64,000 bases of DNA, taken from contig NZ_JAMTDV010000062.1 of NCBI RefSeq assembly GCF_023806565.1, positions 1 to 64,000 of the forward strand, written 5' to 3'. This stretch comes from Accumulibacter sp. GTDB taxonomy: Bacteria > Pseudomonadota > Gammaproteobacteria > Burkholderiales > Rhodocyclaceae. The notes under the pieces were generated by a model that saw only the letters and a list, made by a program, of their open reading frames with translations, searched no databases and was not told the origin of the DNA. Positions 1-8,405 of this stretch are shown piece by piece. The translations under genes were made by a program, and so were the position numbers. Numbering within the stretch: position 1 is the stretch's first letter; each line of letters starts with the position of its first letter.

Positions 1-741
1 GAAATGCAGGTCGCCTTGCCGCGCTTCGTGCAGGTGCTGATGGCTGCCGGCGACCGCTATCTGGCGGCCAATCTGGCCGGCTTTCGCGCGCTCGTGGCAT
101 CCACCGAAACGATGCAGGCCGAGAACTATCGCATTCTCGGCATCGTCCAGTCCGACGCCGCGTGGCTCAATCCGGCACACGAGGACAACTACTACATCGC
201 CGCCGCGATCCTGCCGTGGGCGGGCGAAGTGGCGGCGGCGCAATACGTTCTGCGAAAGGCGACGGCAGCGCGCCCGTTCGACGCGCTTCCGCCCTTCTAC
301 TACGGCTTCGACGAACTCCACTTTCGGAAAAATCCGGTCGAAGGGGCGAAATGGCTGCGCATTGCGGCGAGCCACAGCAGCGACGAACTCGAGCAGATCC
401 AGTTGCAGCAAATGGCAGCAGCCTGGCTCAGCAAGGGTGAGGATCTCGAATTCTCGATTCGCCTCCTGCGTACGATGGCCAGGGAAACCCGGCACAAGGC
501 TTTTGGCCGTTTCCTTGAGAAGCGCGCGGAGCGTCTGGAAAACCTGCTCTTGCTCGAGCGCGCGATCGCCCGCTACACTGCGCTCACCGGCCAGCCGCCC
601 AAACGCCTGCAACAACTCTTGGAACGCTCGATCCTGCCGACCATTCCGGCCGATCCCTTCGGCCTGCCATACGAAATCGATGCCGAGGGCAGGCCGGAGG
701 TCGTGCAGCCGGCAGCGGGCATTACCGGGAGGACGAAGTGA
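1..741 (+). CDS. TPR-like protein, 5' end cut by window
   Basis: The frame is open from the first base, so only the C-terminal ~246 residues are visible and the true start lies outside. The visible part is soluble and helix-rich, with repeated Ala/Leu-rich amphipathic segments and Tyr-Tyr and Phe-Tyr pairs typical of TPR-like helical repeats. No catalytic motif or membrane segment is seen. It ends in a GTGA overlap with the next gene, an ABC ATPase, which implies translational coupling. It may be an accessory protein of that transporter, whose permease is not in the window and may lie upstream. The family assignment rests on general character only. Confidence 0.6.
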   Translation, partial: EMQVALPRFVQVLMAAGDRYLAANLAGFRALVASTETMQAENYRILGIVQSDAAWLNPAHEDNYYIAAAILPWAGEVAAAQYVLRKATAARPFDALPPFYYGFDELHFRKNPVEGAKWLRIAASHSSDELEQIQLQQMAAAWLSKGEDLEFSIRLLRTMARETRHKAFGRFLEKRAERLENLLLLERAIARYTALTGQPPKRLQQLLERSILPTIPADPFGLPYEIDAEGRPEVVQPAAGITGRTK

Positions 742-1658
742 GCGAAGCGATTCGCGTCGAGGCGATCCGCAAGACCTATCCAGGGGCATGGCGCAAGCCG
801 GCGAAGGAAGCGCTGAAAGGGATCTCGCTGTGCATCGACGCCGGCGAAACCTTCGGCTTCATCGGCCCGAACGGGGCGGGCAAGAGTACGCTGATCAAGA
901 TCCTGATCGGCGCGCTGCACCCGACCACCGGCAGCGCGACCATTTTCGGGCGCAGCGTGCGCGAACCGGAGGCTCGCCGGGGGCTCGGCTTCGTTCCCGA
1001 AAATCCGAGTCTGCAGGACCATCTGACGCCGAGCGAAATTCTGCGCATGGGCCTGCGCCTGCATCGGGTGCGCGTCGACGACGAGCGCCGGCATTGCTTG
1101 CACTGGCTCGACCGCTTCGATCTGGCGGCAGTCGCCGACAGCCGACTGCGCGGCTTTTCCAAGGGAATGTTGCAGCGCACGGCGCTGGCACACGCGCTGG
1201 CGATCCAGCCGCGGCTGCTGATCCTCGACGAGCCGCTGTCGGGACTCGACCCGGTCGGTCGCAAGGACGTCGTCGACATCCTCGACGAATACCGTCGTCA
1301 GGGAGGAACGCTGTTCTTTTCGTCGCACGTGCTGCACGACGTCGAGCGGATCGCCGACCGCTTCGGTCTCATCCATCGTGGCGAATTGCTGACCATTCGC
1401 TCACCGCAGGAGTTGGCCGCCGATCAGGCCGACCGCTATGTCCTGCGCTACCGCGGGAGTGCGGCGCTCCGGGACTTCGTCGAGCTGCGGCCGGGTCTGT
1501 ATGCGCGCGAGACGGGCGCCGCCGAGTTGCCCGCGGTCATCGCCGAAGTGCATGCCAGTGGCGGCGTTCTGCAGGAGGTGGAGCCCTGCGTTTCGCTCGA
1601 AAGCGTCTTTTTTCGGACGATTTCTGCGAGCGAAACGCCGGGATCCGCCGGTGCCTGA
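738..1658 (+). CDS. ABC transporter ATP-binding protein (ABC-2/CcmA type)
   Basis: This is a 306-residue nucleotide-binding subunit expected to power export through a membrane permease not present here. The Walker A motif GPNGAGKS is at residues 43-50. An ABC signature variant (GFSKGMLQR) lies near 140, Walker B with catalytic Glu (LLILDEP) near 160-166, a D-loop (GLDP) follows, and a switch His (SSHVLHD) lies near 197. The ~100-residue tail after the ATPase core is usual for ABC-2/NatA-like proteins. The GTG start overlaps the stop of the upstream gene. The substrate is not predictable; the downstream glycan genes make a polysaccharide or glycolipid possible, but that is inference. Confidence 0.88.
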   Translation: MSEAIRVEAIRKTYPGAWRKPAKEALKGISLCIDAGETFGFIGPNGAGKSTLIKILIGALHPTTGSATIFGRSVREPEARRGLGFVPENPSLQDHLTPSEILRMGLRLHRVRVDDERRHCLHWLDRFDLAAVADSRLRGFSKGMLQRTALAHALAIQPRLLILDEPLSGLDPVGRKDVVDILDEYRRQGGTLFFSSHVLHDVERIADRFGLIHRGELLTIRSPQELAADQADRYVLRYRGSAALRDFVELRPGLYARETGAAELPAVIAEVHASGGVLQEVEPCVSLESVFFRTISASETPGSAGA

Positions 1659-1714
1659 ACCGAGGTCGCATCGCTTGATCGCGGTTTCCGCAGCGTTCGG
1701 CGCGGTTGTCGATC

Positions 1715-3151
1715 ATGTCTGAAACGGATTGTGTCACGCCGCCGCTCTGCGTCGATCTGGACGGAACGCTCAGCCGCACCGACCTGACCGCGGAATCGCT
1801 GCTGGCCCTTGGCAAGCACCACCCGCTGCGACTGCTTGGACTGACGCGGGAACTGGCGAGGGGAAGGGCGGCCTGCAAGCTGGCCTTGGCGCGTTTGTCG
1901 TGCTGTGACCCCGCTACGCTGCCCTACAACGAGGCGGTTCTCGACCTGGTGCGGACGGCGCGCGCGGAGGGGCGGCGGACGGTGCTCGTCAGTGCTTCGC
2001 CCCGCCCCTGGGTAGACGCGGTGGCCAGTTACCTGGGTCTCTTCGACGAGGTTCTCGCCACCGACAACCCTGCCATCAACCTGTCCGGGCAGGCCAAGGC
2101 GGCGCGACTGGTCGCACTTTATGGCGAGCGCGCCTTCGATTACGCGGGCAACGCACGCGCTGATCTGCCCGTCTGGCGGCATGCCCGCAAGACGATCGTC
2201 GTCACGCCGGAACACGGTGTTCTCGCTCGTGCCCGCTCGCAGGGTGAGGTAGCCGCCGTGTACGACGATCGCCCGGCGCGCTCGTGGACGTGGCTGCGGG
2301 CGACGCGCATTCACCAGTGGGCAAAGAACCTGCTGGTGTTCGTGCCCCTTCTGGCAGCTCACGCCTGGGACCGCCAGACGGCAGTCACGCAGGCGTGTCT
2401 GGCTTTCCTGATCTTCGGCCTGGCCGCATCGAGCGTGTACCTGCTCAACGACCTGCTCGACCTGGATGCCGACCGGCGCCATCCGCGCAAGAAATTGCGG
2501 CCATTCGCGGCGGGTCTGTTGCCGCTGCCGCAGGGGGTTCTCGGTACCGCCGCCCTGTTCGTCGCGGCACTCGTTCTGGCCGCTTTCCTGCCGCTGACCT
2601 TCCGTGCGGCGCTCGCTGCCTATCTCGGCATCACGCTCGCCTACACTTTTTATTTGAAGCAGCTCGTCCTGGTCGACATCCTGATTCTGGCCGGGTTGTA
2701 CACCGTGCGTCTGGTGGCGGGCGCCGAAGCGATTGAAGTTCCCCTGTCGTTCTGGCTGCTTGCTCTTTCGTTCTTCCTCTTCATGAGCCTGGCCCTCGTC
2801 AAGCGCTACACCGAGCTTCTCGTGCAGCGCGACTCCGGTTCGCTGACGGTGCATGGACGCGGCTACCAGGTGCGCGACTTCCCCCTGCTGCAAACCATGG
2901 GCATGGTGTCGGGTCAGCTCTCGGTGCTCGTGCTGGCGCTTTACATCAACAGCGAATCCGGCAGGGTTCTCTATCGCCACATCGAGTATCTCTGGTTCCT
3001 CTGCGTGCTCTTGCTGTTCTGGGTGAATCGCGTCTGGCTGCTCGCCCACCGCGGCGAAATGCACGACGACCCGCTGGTGTTTGCCCTCAAGGACCGGGTG
3101 AGCCGCGCGATCGCCGTCGTCGCTTCGCTCGCTGTCTGGCTGGCGCGGTGA
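1715..3151 (+). CDS. HAD-UbiA fusion; probable decaprenyl-phosphate phosphoribosyltransferase
   Basis: This is a 478-residue two-domain protein. The N-terminal ~200 residues are a HAD phosphatase with DLDGTL (nucleophile D14, acid D16), a VSAS second motif, and GNARADLPVW near 145 as the acidic motif. The C-terminal ~280 residues are a polytopic UbiA prenyltransferase with an Asp-rich NDLLDLDAD motif near 245 followed by HPRKKLRP. UbiA of this type transfers 5-phosphoribose from PRPP to polyprenyl phosphate. The attached HAD domain could then remove the 5'-phosphate, which is inference. The ATG at 1715 is preferred to a TTG nine bases upstream. The stop overlaps the DprE1-like start (GTGA), which supports one pathway. 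Confidence 0.85.
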   Translation: MSETDCVTPPLCVDLDGTLSRTDLTAESLLALGKHHPLRLLGLTRELARGRAACKLALARLSCCDPATLPYNEAVLDLVRTARAEGRRTVLVSASPRPWVDAVASYLGLFDEVLATDNPAINLSGQAKAARLVALYGERAFDYAGNARADLPVWRHARKTIVVTPEHGVLARARSQGEVAAVYDDRPARSWTWLRATRIHQWAKNLLVFVPLLAAHAWDRQTAVTQACLAFLIFGLAASSVYLLNDLLDLDADRRHPRKKLRPFAAGLLPLPQGVLGTAALFVAALVLAAFLPLTFRAALAAYLGITLAYTFYLKQLVLVDILILAGLYTVRLVAGAEAIEVPLSFWLLALSFFLFMSLALVKRYTELLVQRDSGSLTVHGRGYQVRDFPLLQTMGMVSGQLSVLVLALYINSESGRVLYRHIEYLWFLCVLLLFWVNRVWLLAHRGEMHDDPLVFALKDRVSRAIAVVASLAVWLAR

Positions 3152-4458
3152 AAGCGACCAAGCCCGACACCCTTGCCGGCTGGGGGCGAGTGGCAACCGC
3201 CCGGCAGACGCTGCTGCGGCCAAACGACCGCAACCTTCCGCTCGCCGCCATCGATCACGGCACGCTGCTGCCTTACGGTCTAGGGCGTTCGTACGGAGAC
3301 GTCGCGCTGAACGATGGCGGCCATGCACTGCTTACACGCGGGCTCGACCGCTTCATCGCCTTCGACGCGGTCAACGGTCTGCTGCAAGCCGAAGCCGGGG
3401 TGACGCTGGACGAGGTTCTCGAGATCGTCGTTCCACGTGGCTGGTTTCCGGCGGTCACGCCGGGAACGCGTTTCGTCACCCTCGGGGGGGCCTTGGCCAA
3501 CGATGTGCATGGCAAGAATCATCACGTGGCTGGTTGCTTCAGCGCTCACGTCACGCGTTTCGAGCTGCTGCGCTCGGACGGCGAGCGCCGGCTCTGCCTG
3601 CCGGATGATCCGTGGTTCCAGGCGAGCGCCGGCGGCCTCGGTCTGACCGGATTGATCACCTGGCTGGAAATCCGCCTGCAGCGCGTGGACAACCCCTGGG
3701 TCACGGTTGAAACGACGAAGTTCGGCAATCTCGACGAGTACTTCGAGCTCGACCAGGCGAGCGCTGCGAAGTGGCCATATACGGTGGCGTGGATCGATTG
3801 CGCCGCGCGCGGACCGGCGCTCGGCCGTGGCATCTACCTGGCAGGCAAGCACGCGCCGCCGGAGACGAGTCCGCCAGCCTTTCGGCGCAGCCGGCTCGAC
3901 GTGCCGTGCATGCCCCCGTTCTCGCTGGTCAATACCCCGGTTCTCCGCGCCTTCAACTTCCTGTACTATCGCCTGCCTCGTCGCCGTCAGGGCAGCAGTC
4001 ACTACGAACCGTTTTTCTATCCGCTCGACCACGTACGCAACTGGAACCGCATCTATGGACCACGGGGTTTCCATCAGTACCAGTTCGTCGTGCCGCACGA
4101 TGGCGCCCGTGCGGCGCTCGGCGAAGTGCTCGCTCGCGTCGCGGCGAGCGGGCAGGGTTCCTTTCTGGCGGTGCTTAAGACTTTCGGCAACTTGCGCTCG
4201 CCGGCGATGCTCTCGTTTCCGCGCCCGGGCGTGACGCTGGCACTGGATTTTCCCAATCGCGGGGCAGCGACGAAGTCGTTGTTCACCACTCTTGACGGCA
4301 TCGTGCGACAGGCCGGCGGGGCCCTGTACCCGGCGAAGGATGCCTGCATGCGTGGCGACGATTTCCGGCGTGCTTACCCGGCGTGGGAGTCCTTCCAGTC
4401 GTACGTCGATCCCTGTTTTTCGTCGGACTTCTGGCGCCGGGTCAGCCAGCGGGAGTAG
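3148..4458 (+). CDS. dprE1: DprE1-like FAD-dependent decaprenylphosphoryl-ribose 2'-oxidase
   Basis: This 436-residue member of the vanillyl-alcohol-oxidase-type FAD family is expected to oxidise C2' of polyprenylphosphoryl-ribose to the 2'-keto intermediate. The FAD-binding motif PYGLGRSYGD begins near residue 42, and HGKNHH near 120 matches the mycobacterial enzyme. Near the C-terminus K397 (in YPAKD) lies where the active-site Lys418 of the Mycobacterium tuberculosis enzyme is expected. A365 (in TLALDFP) takes the place of its Cys387, the residue attacked by benzothiazinones. The GTG start overlaps the HAD-UbiA stop, and DprE2 follows after 4 bases. A generic FAD-linked sugar oxidase is the alternative, but the neighbours argue for DprE1. 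Confidence 0.87.
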   Translation: MKATKPDTLAGWGRVATARQTLLRPNDRNLPLAAIDHGTLLPYGLGRSYGDVALNDGGHALLTRGLDRFIAFDAVNGLLQAEAGVTLDEVLEIVVPRGWFPAVTPGTRFVTLGGALANDVHGKNHHVAGCFSAHVTRFELLRSDGERRLCLPDDPWFQASAGGLGLTGLITWLEIRLQRVDNPWVTVETTKFGNLDEYFELDQASAAKWPYTVAWIDCAARGPALGRGIYLAGKHAPPETSPPAFRRSRLDVPCMPPFSLVNTPVLRAFNFLYYRLPRRRQGSSHYEPFFYPLDHVRNWNRIYGPRGFHQYQFVVPHDGARAALGEVLARVAASGQGSFLAVLKTFGNLRSPAMLSFPRPGVTLALDFPNRGAATKSLFTTLDGIVRQAGGALYPAKDACMRGDDFRRAYPAWESFQSYVDPCFSSDFWRRVSQRE

Positions 4459-4462
4459 TGGC

Positions 4463-5200
4463 GTGCAACGCATTCTCATCTTCGGTGCGACCTCGGCAAT
4501 CGCAGAAGCGACCGCCCGCCGGCTGGCCTCGCCACAGGCGGCGTTCTTTCTGGTCGGCCGCAACGCGCAGCGGCTGGCCGCGATTGCCGACGACCTCGCG
4601 GTGCGTATCGGTCATCCCGTGCATCGTGCGACCGCCGACCTCGACGACCTACCACGCCATCGACAGCTCGTCGACAGCGCCATCGCGACGCTCGGCGGAA
4701 TCGATCTGGTGCTCATCGCCCACGGCACGCTGCCCGACCAGAAAGCGTGCCAGGACGATGTCACGGCAACCATGGCCGCGATCCATACCAATGCCTTGAG
4801 CGCCGTCAGTCTTTGTACGCTGGTCGCCAGCCACCTCGAAGAGGCGCGCAGCGGCACGCTGGTGGTGATCGGCTCGGTCGCTGGCGACCGTGGCCGGCAG
4901 AGCAACTACGTATACGGTTCGGCGAAAGGGATGCTGGCGATCTTCCTGCAGGGCCTGCGTAACCGACTCCACGCCGCGGGTTGCAACGTCATCACGATCA
5001 AGCCGGGATTCGTCGACACGCCGATGACCAGAGACTTTGCCAAGGGGGTGCTTTGGGCGCAAGCGGACGACATCGCCCGGGGAATCGTCAGGGCCATCCG
5101 CAAGCGGGCGAATGTCGTTTACTTGCCGTGGTTCTGGTGGGCCATCATGGCGGTGATACGGAGCATTCCGGAATGGGTGTTCAAGCGGATGCGGCTTTAA
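4463..5200 (+). CDS. dprE2: DprE2-like SDR, decaprenylphosphoryl-2-keto-ribose reductase
   Basis: This 245-residue short-chain dehydrogenase is expected to reduce the 2'-keto intermediate to polyprenylphosphoryl-D-arabinose. It has an N-terminal nucleotide-binding glycine motif (FGATSAIAEA), a Ser in IGSVAGDRG, and the catalytic Y151-x3-K155 pair (YGSAK). The hydrophobic, basic C-terminal tail (WFWWAI...RMRL) is like that of mycobacterial DprE2. The frame extends further upstream, but a GTG four bases after the dprE1 stop is the sensible start. The order oxidase then reductase directly after UbiA gives the full epimerisation pair. Confidence 0.87.
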   Translation: MQRILIFGATSAIAEATARRLASPQAAFFLVGRNAQRLAAIADDLAVRIGHPVHRATADLDDLPRHRQLVDSAIATLGGIDLVLIAHGTLPDQKACQDDVTATMAAIHTNALSAVSLCTLVASHLEEARSGTLVVIGSVAGDRGRQSNYVYGSAKGMLAIFLQGLRNRLHAAGCNVITIKPGFVDTPMTRDFAKGVLWAQADDIARGIVRAIRKRANVVYLPWFWWAIMAVIRSIPEWVFKRMRL

Positions 5201-5228
5201 CACCTGATCACTTGCAACAACCGGGCAG

Positions 5229-5250
5229 GACCCGTTCGCTTCGACGGGTC
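5229..5250. repeat. Hairpin after dprE2
   Basis: GACCCGT and ACGGGTC form a perfect 7-bp stem around an 8-base loop. No T-run follows, so it is not a classical intrinsic terminator. It lies in the 82-base gap between dprE2 and the PAP2_3 gene, where base composition becomes more AT-rich, and may mark a transcript or cassette boundary. Confidence 0.4.
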
Positions 5251-5282
5251 GGTCGAGAAGAATCAATTCAGAAAATCGATAC

Positions 5283-6467
5283 GTGGATTATCCTCGACAA
5301 GACAGACATCTTCCCAGCGCCAATGAGTTATGTTTTTTTGTACTCGTTCCCGCGCTCTCTCTGGGAATCGGGGCAATATTGAACGCTACGCTGGTTCGCG
5401 GCGCCTATGAATGGTGGGGAATTGCACGCATTTGCTATGAGTTATTTGACCGAACTGGTTTCTGGTGTATTGCGCTTGGAATCTGGGCCGCTGGGGTTGC
5501 CAAAGAGTCGGACCCCTCCATTTGGCATCGCTTATTCGTAGGCCGGTTTCTGTGGGCATGGGGAACCATGGCAGCAATCCTGCTTTGTCTTTCTGGATTG
5601 CATGTCTTGAACCCTCCCACAGGTTCGTTCGTCGACTTTCTCGCTCTCTGCATCATTCTGTCCGGCGTCCCCGCTCTTGAACTTGCAAGGCATTCCAGCA
5701 TCAGTCTTGGGATGTTGTCGATCTTGAGATCGACTGCTGCTGGTTCTGCCGTATTCGCGGCCTACACTTGCATAGCCTACTTCCATACCATGATCAAAGG
5801 CAGCCTGTTTATTTTGGCTGTCCCCAATGACATTCTGCTTTGGAATGCAGATGCACTGCTACTGGGGAAATCGTATTACCAATTGCTAGCGCACTGGCGC
5901 AGTTCGCATGGATCAATTGTGCAATTCCTCGATATCGCATACATTGGTCTTCTGCAGCAGGTCTGTTGGTCAGCCCTGTTCTTTCACGGTGCCAGGGATT
6001 GGGTGAACGGAAGGCGTTATCTTGCCGCCATGTTCCTCATATACTCTATTGGACCAGCCATCTATTTCGTCGTGCCATCTAAAGGACCAATATTCTACGC
6101 ACCAGATCTTTTTAGGGATCTTCGCATGTTGGCTCCTGACACCTGGCATTTGGCCCGCTTCCTGACCTGGAGCACGGACAGTACCGTTGCCGGCATCTTG
6201 CACGAGATTTCGCCCTTTGCCTATATCGCAGCTCTTCCCAGTCTTCACGTAGGTATTGCACTGATCATGTTCGCGGCCATGCGGCAAAGTGCGACCGTCT
6301 CCCTATTTAATGCTGTGCTGCTCGCGCTCACGGTAGCTGCTACCAACATTCTTGGTTGGCATTATGCTGTCGATCTGCTTGCCGGGTTGATGCTCGGTGC
6401 TCTAAGCTGGGCTTTCGCGTGCCGGATTTCACCATTGCAGGACGAAACGGTTGCTAAACCGGAGTAG
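5283..6467 (+). CDS. PAP2_3-family integral membrane phosphatase/transferase
   Basis: This is a 394-residue polytopic membrane protein. Its C-terminal part carries the PAP2 catalytic pattern: PSKGP near 264, PSLH (H322), and WHYAVD (H360, D364). PSLH plus HxxxD is typical of the PAP2_3/inositolphosphotransferase-like branch, which acts on lipid-linked phosphates on the outer face of the inner membrane. Known relatives dephosphorylate, or transfer headgroups from, phospholipids and polyprenyl phosphates. Next to the DprE genes it could dephosphorylate polyprenyl-phosphoribose, recycle the carrier, or move a headgroup. The GTG start is chosen because no in-frame ATG precedes the first membrane segment. 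Codons are more AT-rich than in the upstream genes. Confidence 0.72.
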   Translation: MDYPRQDRHLPSANELCFFVLVPALSLGIGAILNATLVRGAYEWWGIARICYELFDRTGFWCIALGIWAAGVAKESDPSIWHRLFVGRFLWAWGTMAAILLCLSGLHVLNPPTGSFVDFLALCIILSGVPALELARHSSISLGMLSILRSTAAGSAVFAAYTCIAYFHTMIKGSLFILAVPNDILLWNADALLLGKSYYQLLAHWRSSHGSIVQFLDIAYIGLLQQVCWSALFFHGARDWVNGRRYLAAMFLIYSIGPAIYFVVPSKGPIFYAPDLFRDLRMLAPDTWHLARFLTWSTDSTVAGILHEISPFAYIAALPSLHVGIALIMFAAMRQSATVSLFNAVLLALTVAATNILGWHYAVDLLAGLMLGALSWAFACRISPLQDETVAKPE

Positions 6468-6512
6468 ACGATCTTCCGATAACTCAATGCCAAGAGGTAG
6501 ATAGCAAAGCTT

Positions 6513-8303
6513 ATGGCCTCCGTGTCAACGACGTCTTCCGCCACCGGCAACGATGAGCGCCTCGCGCTTCTGATCTTTGTGATTGTTTTTCCCTACATAT
6601 TTTTCCGTAATGCATGGATTACGGAGGATGCATTCATTAATTTCAGAGTAATCGAGAATTTCTTGTCTGGTGAAGGCCCTGTCTGGAACATTGGAGAACG
6701 TGTACAGGTATTTACCTCGCCTCTTTGGATGCTGCTGACGACCGGCGCTGTTGCTATCACTGGAGAGTTTTTTTTTACGACAATTTTCCTGTCTTTTGGG
6801 CTTACCACCCTGACTCTGTCCAACCTGTATTTCGCATCATTGCGGATTCCGGCCGTTTTCTTCGTCTTGGCCACGATACTTCTGTTGACTCGTTGCTTTG
6901 TCGACTATTCGTCTTCCGGTCTGGAAACGCCCTTGGTCGCTCTGACTCTCTCCTGCTTCGTGCACCTGTGGTGCCGACTGGAGCGTGGCGCTTACCAGAC
7001 CTTGCTCTTGACTCTCGTTGCCAGCCTATGCGTGATAACGCGACACGATAGTCTCCTGCTTACGGTGCCATTCCTCGTCGTTCAGGTGTTTAGGTCCATC
7101 CGCTCGATTTCAGGTAGTTCATGGCTTGGCCAGGGTAGGCAGGTCTTGGTGGGCGCAATGCCACTATTCTTATGGACAGCTTTTTCAGTCTTTTATTATG
7201 GCTCACCAGTTCCTAACTCAGCAAACGCGAAAATCGTTTCGGGTAACGTTACTTTCGATGTCGCTCGGCAGGCGACGCGATTTTTCGAGTACATGCAGCA
7301 TTTCGGCCCAGTAGAACTTTGCCTGATCAGTGCTGCGGTCTTTATTTCAGCTGCTTACCGAACCCGCCATTTGGGTCCTTTGCTCTCCGCTCTGCTTCTC
7401 TTTACAGCTTATCTCTTCTCTGTCGGTGGTGACTACATGGCCGGGAGATTTTTTGTTGGTCCTTCTGTGGTTTCGGCAATTATTCTTGCCAATATCATTT
7501 CTAGCATGGTTGAGGCACAACAGGATGTGGCTGGCCAAAGATGGGCGATGGACCGGCGGATTTCGCAAACCTTAATTTTCTTCCCCCTAGTTGTGCTGGT
7601 TGTGGTCCGGTTGACCGGTGCCAACAGCAGTGAGTATATCCGGGCAAAGATTGTCGATGGTATCGCTGATGAGAGAGGCATCTATTATGGTTATACCGAT
7701 TTTATTACGGTCGCGAAATTTGGTCTCAGCCACCCGTTCAGGACGACAGGAGAGCAAATTCGGGAGTCGCTTGGTTCTGGAAAGGAAATCCTGATTGCAT
7801 GCCATATCGGAATGGTTGGCTATTATGCCGGGGCAAACCGTTATATTGTCGACCCGCTTGCATTGAGTGATGCTTTTCTTGGACGCATGCCCCTGCGAAC
7901 TGGCACGCAAAGAGTCGGTCATTTCGAGCGATATGTTCCGCGCCAGTACCTCGAATCAGTCGTTACTGGCGAGAATCGTTTCACACATCCATTGGTGCGC
8001 CAGTACTACGATGATATCGTTGCCGCGACTCGCAAGCCTTTGCTTGCACCAGATCGTTGGGGAGCGCTGCTGCGCTTGAATGGGAGGCACTACAGAGACT
8101 TAGGCAACGTGTCGGAATCCGATCTTGGCGGGCCCGTACTGATTGATGGGGATGTCAATTTTGTAATGCATTCCTGCCTCGGCGGGCAGAAGACGCCGGT
8201 TTATGTCGTCAGAGAAAAGGTTGTCGGATCAAATCGACTTGAGCCTTTCAGAGGGTCAGCACAATCTGCCGATCTTCCACGTACCACTACAAATGCAAGG
8301 TAG
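6513..8303 (+). CDS. AftB-like GT-C membrane glycosyltransferase, probable arabinofuranosyltransferase
   Basis: This is a 596-residue protein with about ten hydrophobic segments. The first periplasmic loop holds the GT-C acidic motif TEDAF (E38, D39), then FRVIENFLSGEGPVWN and GERV...TSPLW. That run resembles the DDAFISFR...GERVEGYTNPLW pattern of AftB, the terminal D-arabinofuranosyltransferase of mycobacteria. The soluble C-terminal part contains HIGMVGYYAG and IVDPLALSD, also typical of AftB relatives. The presumed donor is polyprenylphosphoryl-D-arabinose from the genes just upstream; the acceptor is unknown. Related Gram-negative enzymes decorate pilins and LPS. The sequence is clearly AT-richer than the pathway genes. 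A GT-C enzyme using another polyprenyl donor is the alternative. Confidence 0.75.
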   Translation: MASVSTTSSATGNDERLALLIFVIVFPYIFFRNAWITEDAFINFRVIENFLSGEGPVWNIGERVQVFTSPLWMLLTTGAVAITGEFFFTTIFLSFGLTTLTLSNLYFASLRIPAVFFVLATILLLTRCFVDYSSSGLETPLVALTLSCFVHLWCRLERGAYQTLLLTLVASLCVITRHDSLLLTVPFLVVQVFRSIRSISGSSWLGQGRQVLVGAMPLFLWTAFSVFYYGSPVPNSANAKIVSGNVTFDVARQATRFFEYMQHFGPVELCLISAAVFISAAYRTRHLGPLLSALLLFTAYLFSVGGDYMAGRFFVGPSVVSAIILANIISSMVEAQQDVAGQRWAMDRRISQTLIFFPLVVLVVVRLTGANSSEYIRAKIVDGIADERGIYYGYTDFITVAKFGLSHPFRTTGEQIRESLGSGKEILIACHIGMVGYYAGANRYIVDPLALSDAFLGRMPLRTGTQRVGHFERYVPRQYLESVVTGENRFTHPLVRQYYDDIVAATRKPLLAPDRWGALLRLNGRHYRDLGNVSESDLGGPVLIDGDVNFVMHSCLGGQKTPVYVVREKVVGSNRLEPFRGSAQSADLPRTTTNAR

Positions 8304-8373
8304 GCAGGGCTTTTCTTCGTATTGATACTTCTGGATTTCGACGTTTGCAGATTATTTTGTGTTTGCCCTGCCT
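8302..8373. repeat. 9-bp inverted repeat flanking the intergenic gap
   Basis: AGGCAGGGC at 8302-8310 overlaps the stop of the AftB-like gene, and its exact complement GCCCTGCCT is at 8365-8373. The arms are 54 bases apart, so it is a weak hairpin at best. It could be a recombination footprint or chance. Confidence 0.25.
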
Positions 8374-8405
8374 GATGACTGTGAACCAAATGAGGGCTTC
8401 GGTTG

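Noticed and set aside
1448..3328. A 626-codon minus-strand open frame over the HAD-UbiA gene
   Set aside because: It shows no recognisable domain; the plus strand carries catalytic motifs and coupled overlaps.
8302..8373. The inverted repeat as an intrinsic terminator
   Set aside because: The arms are 54 bases apart and no T-run follows the second arm.
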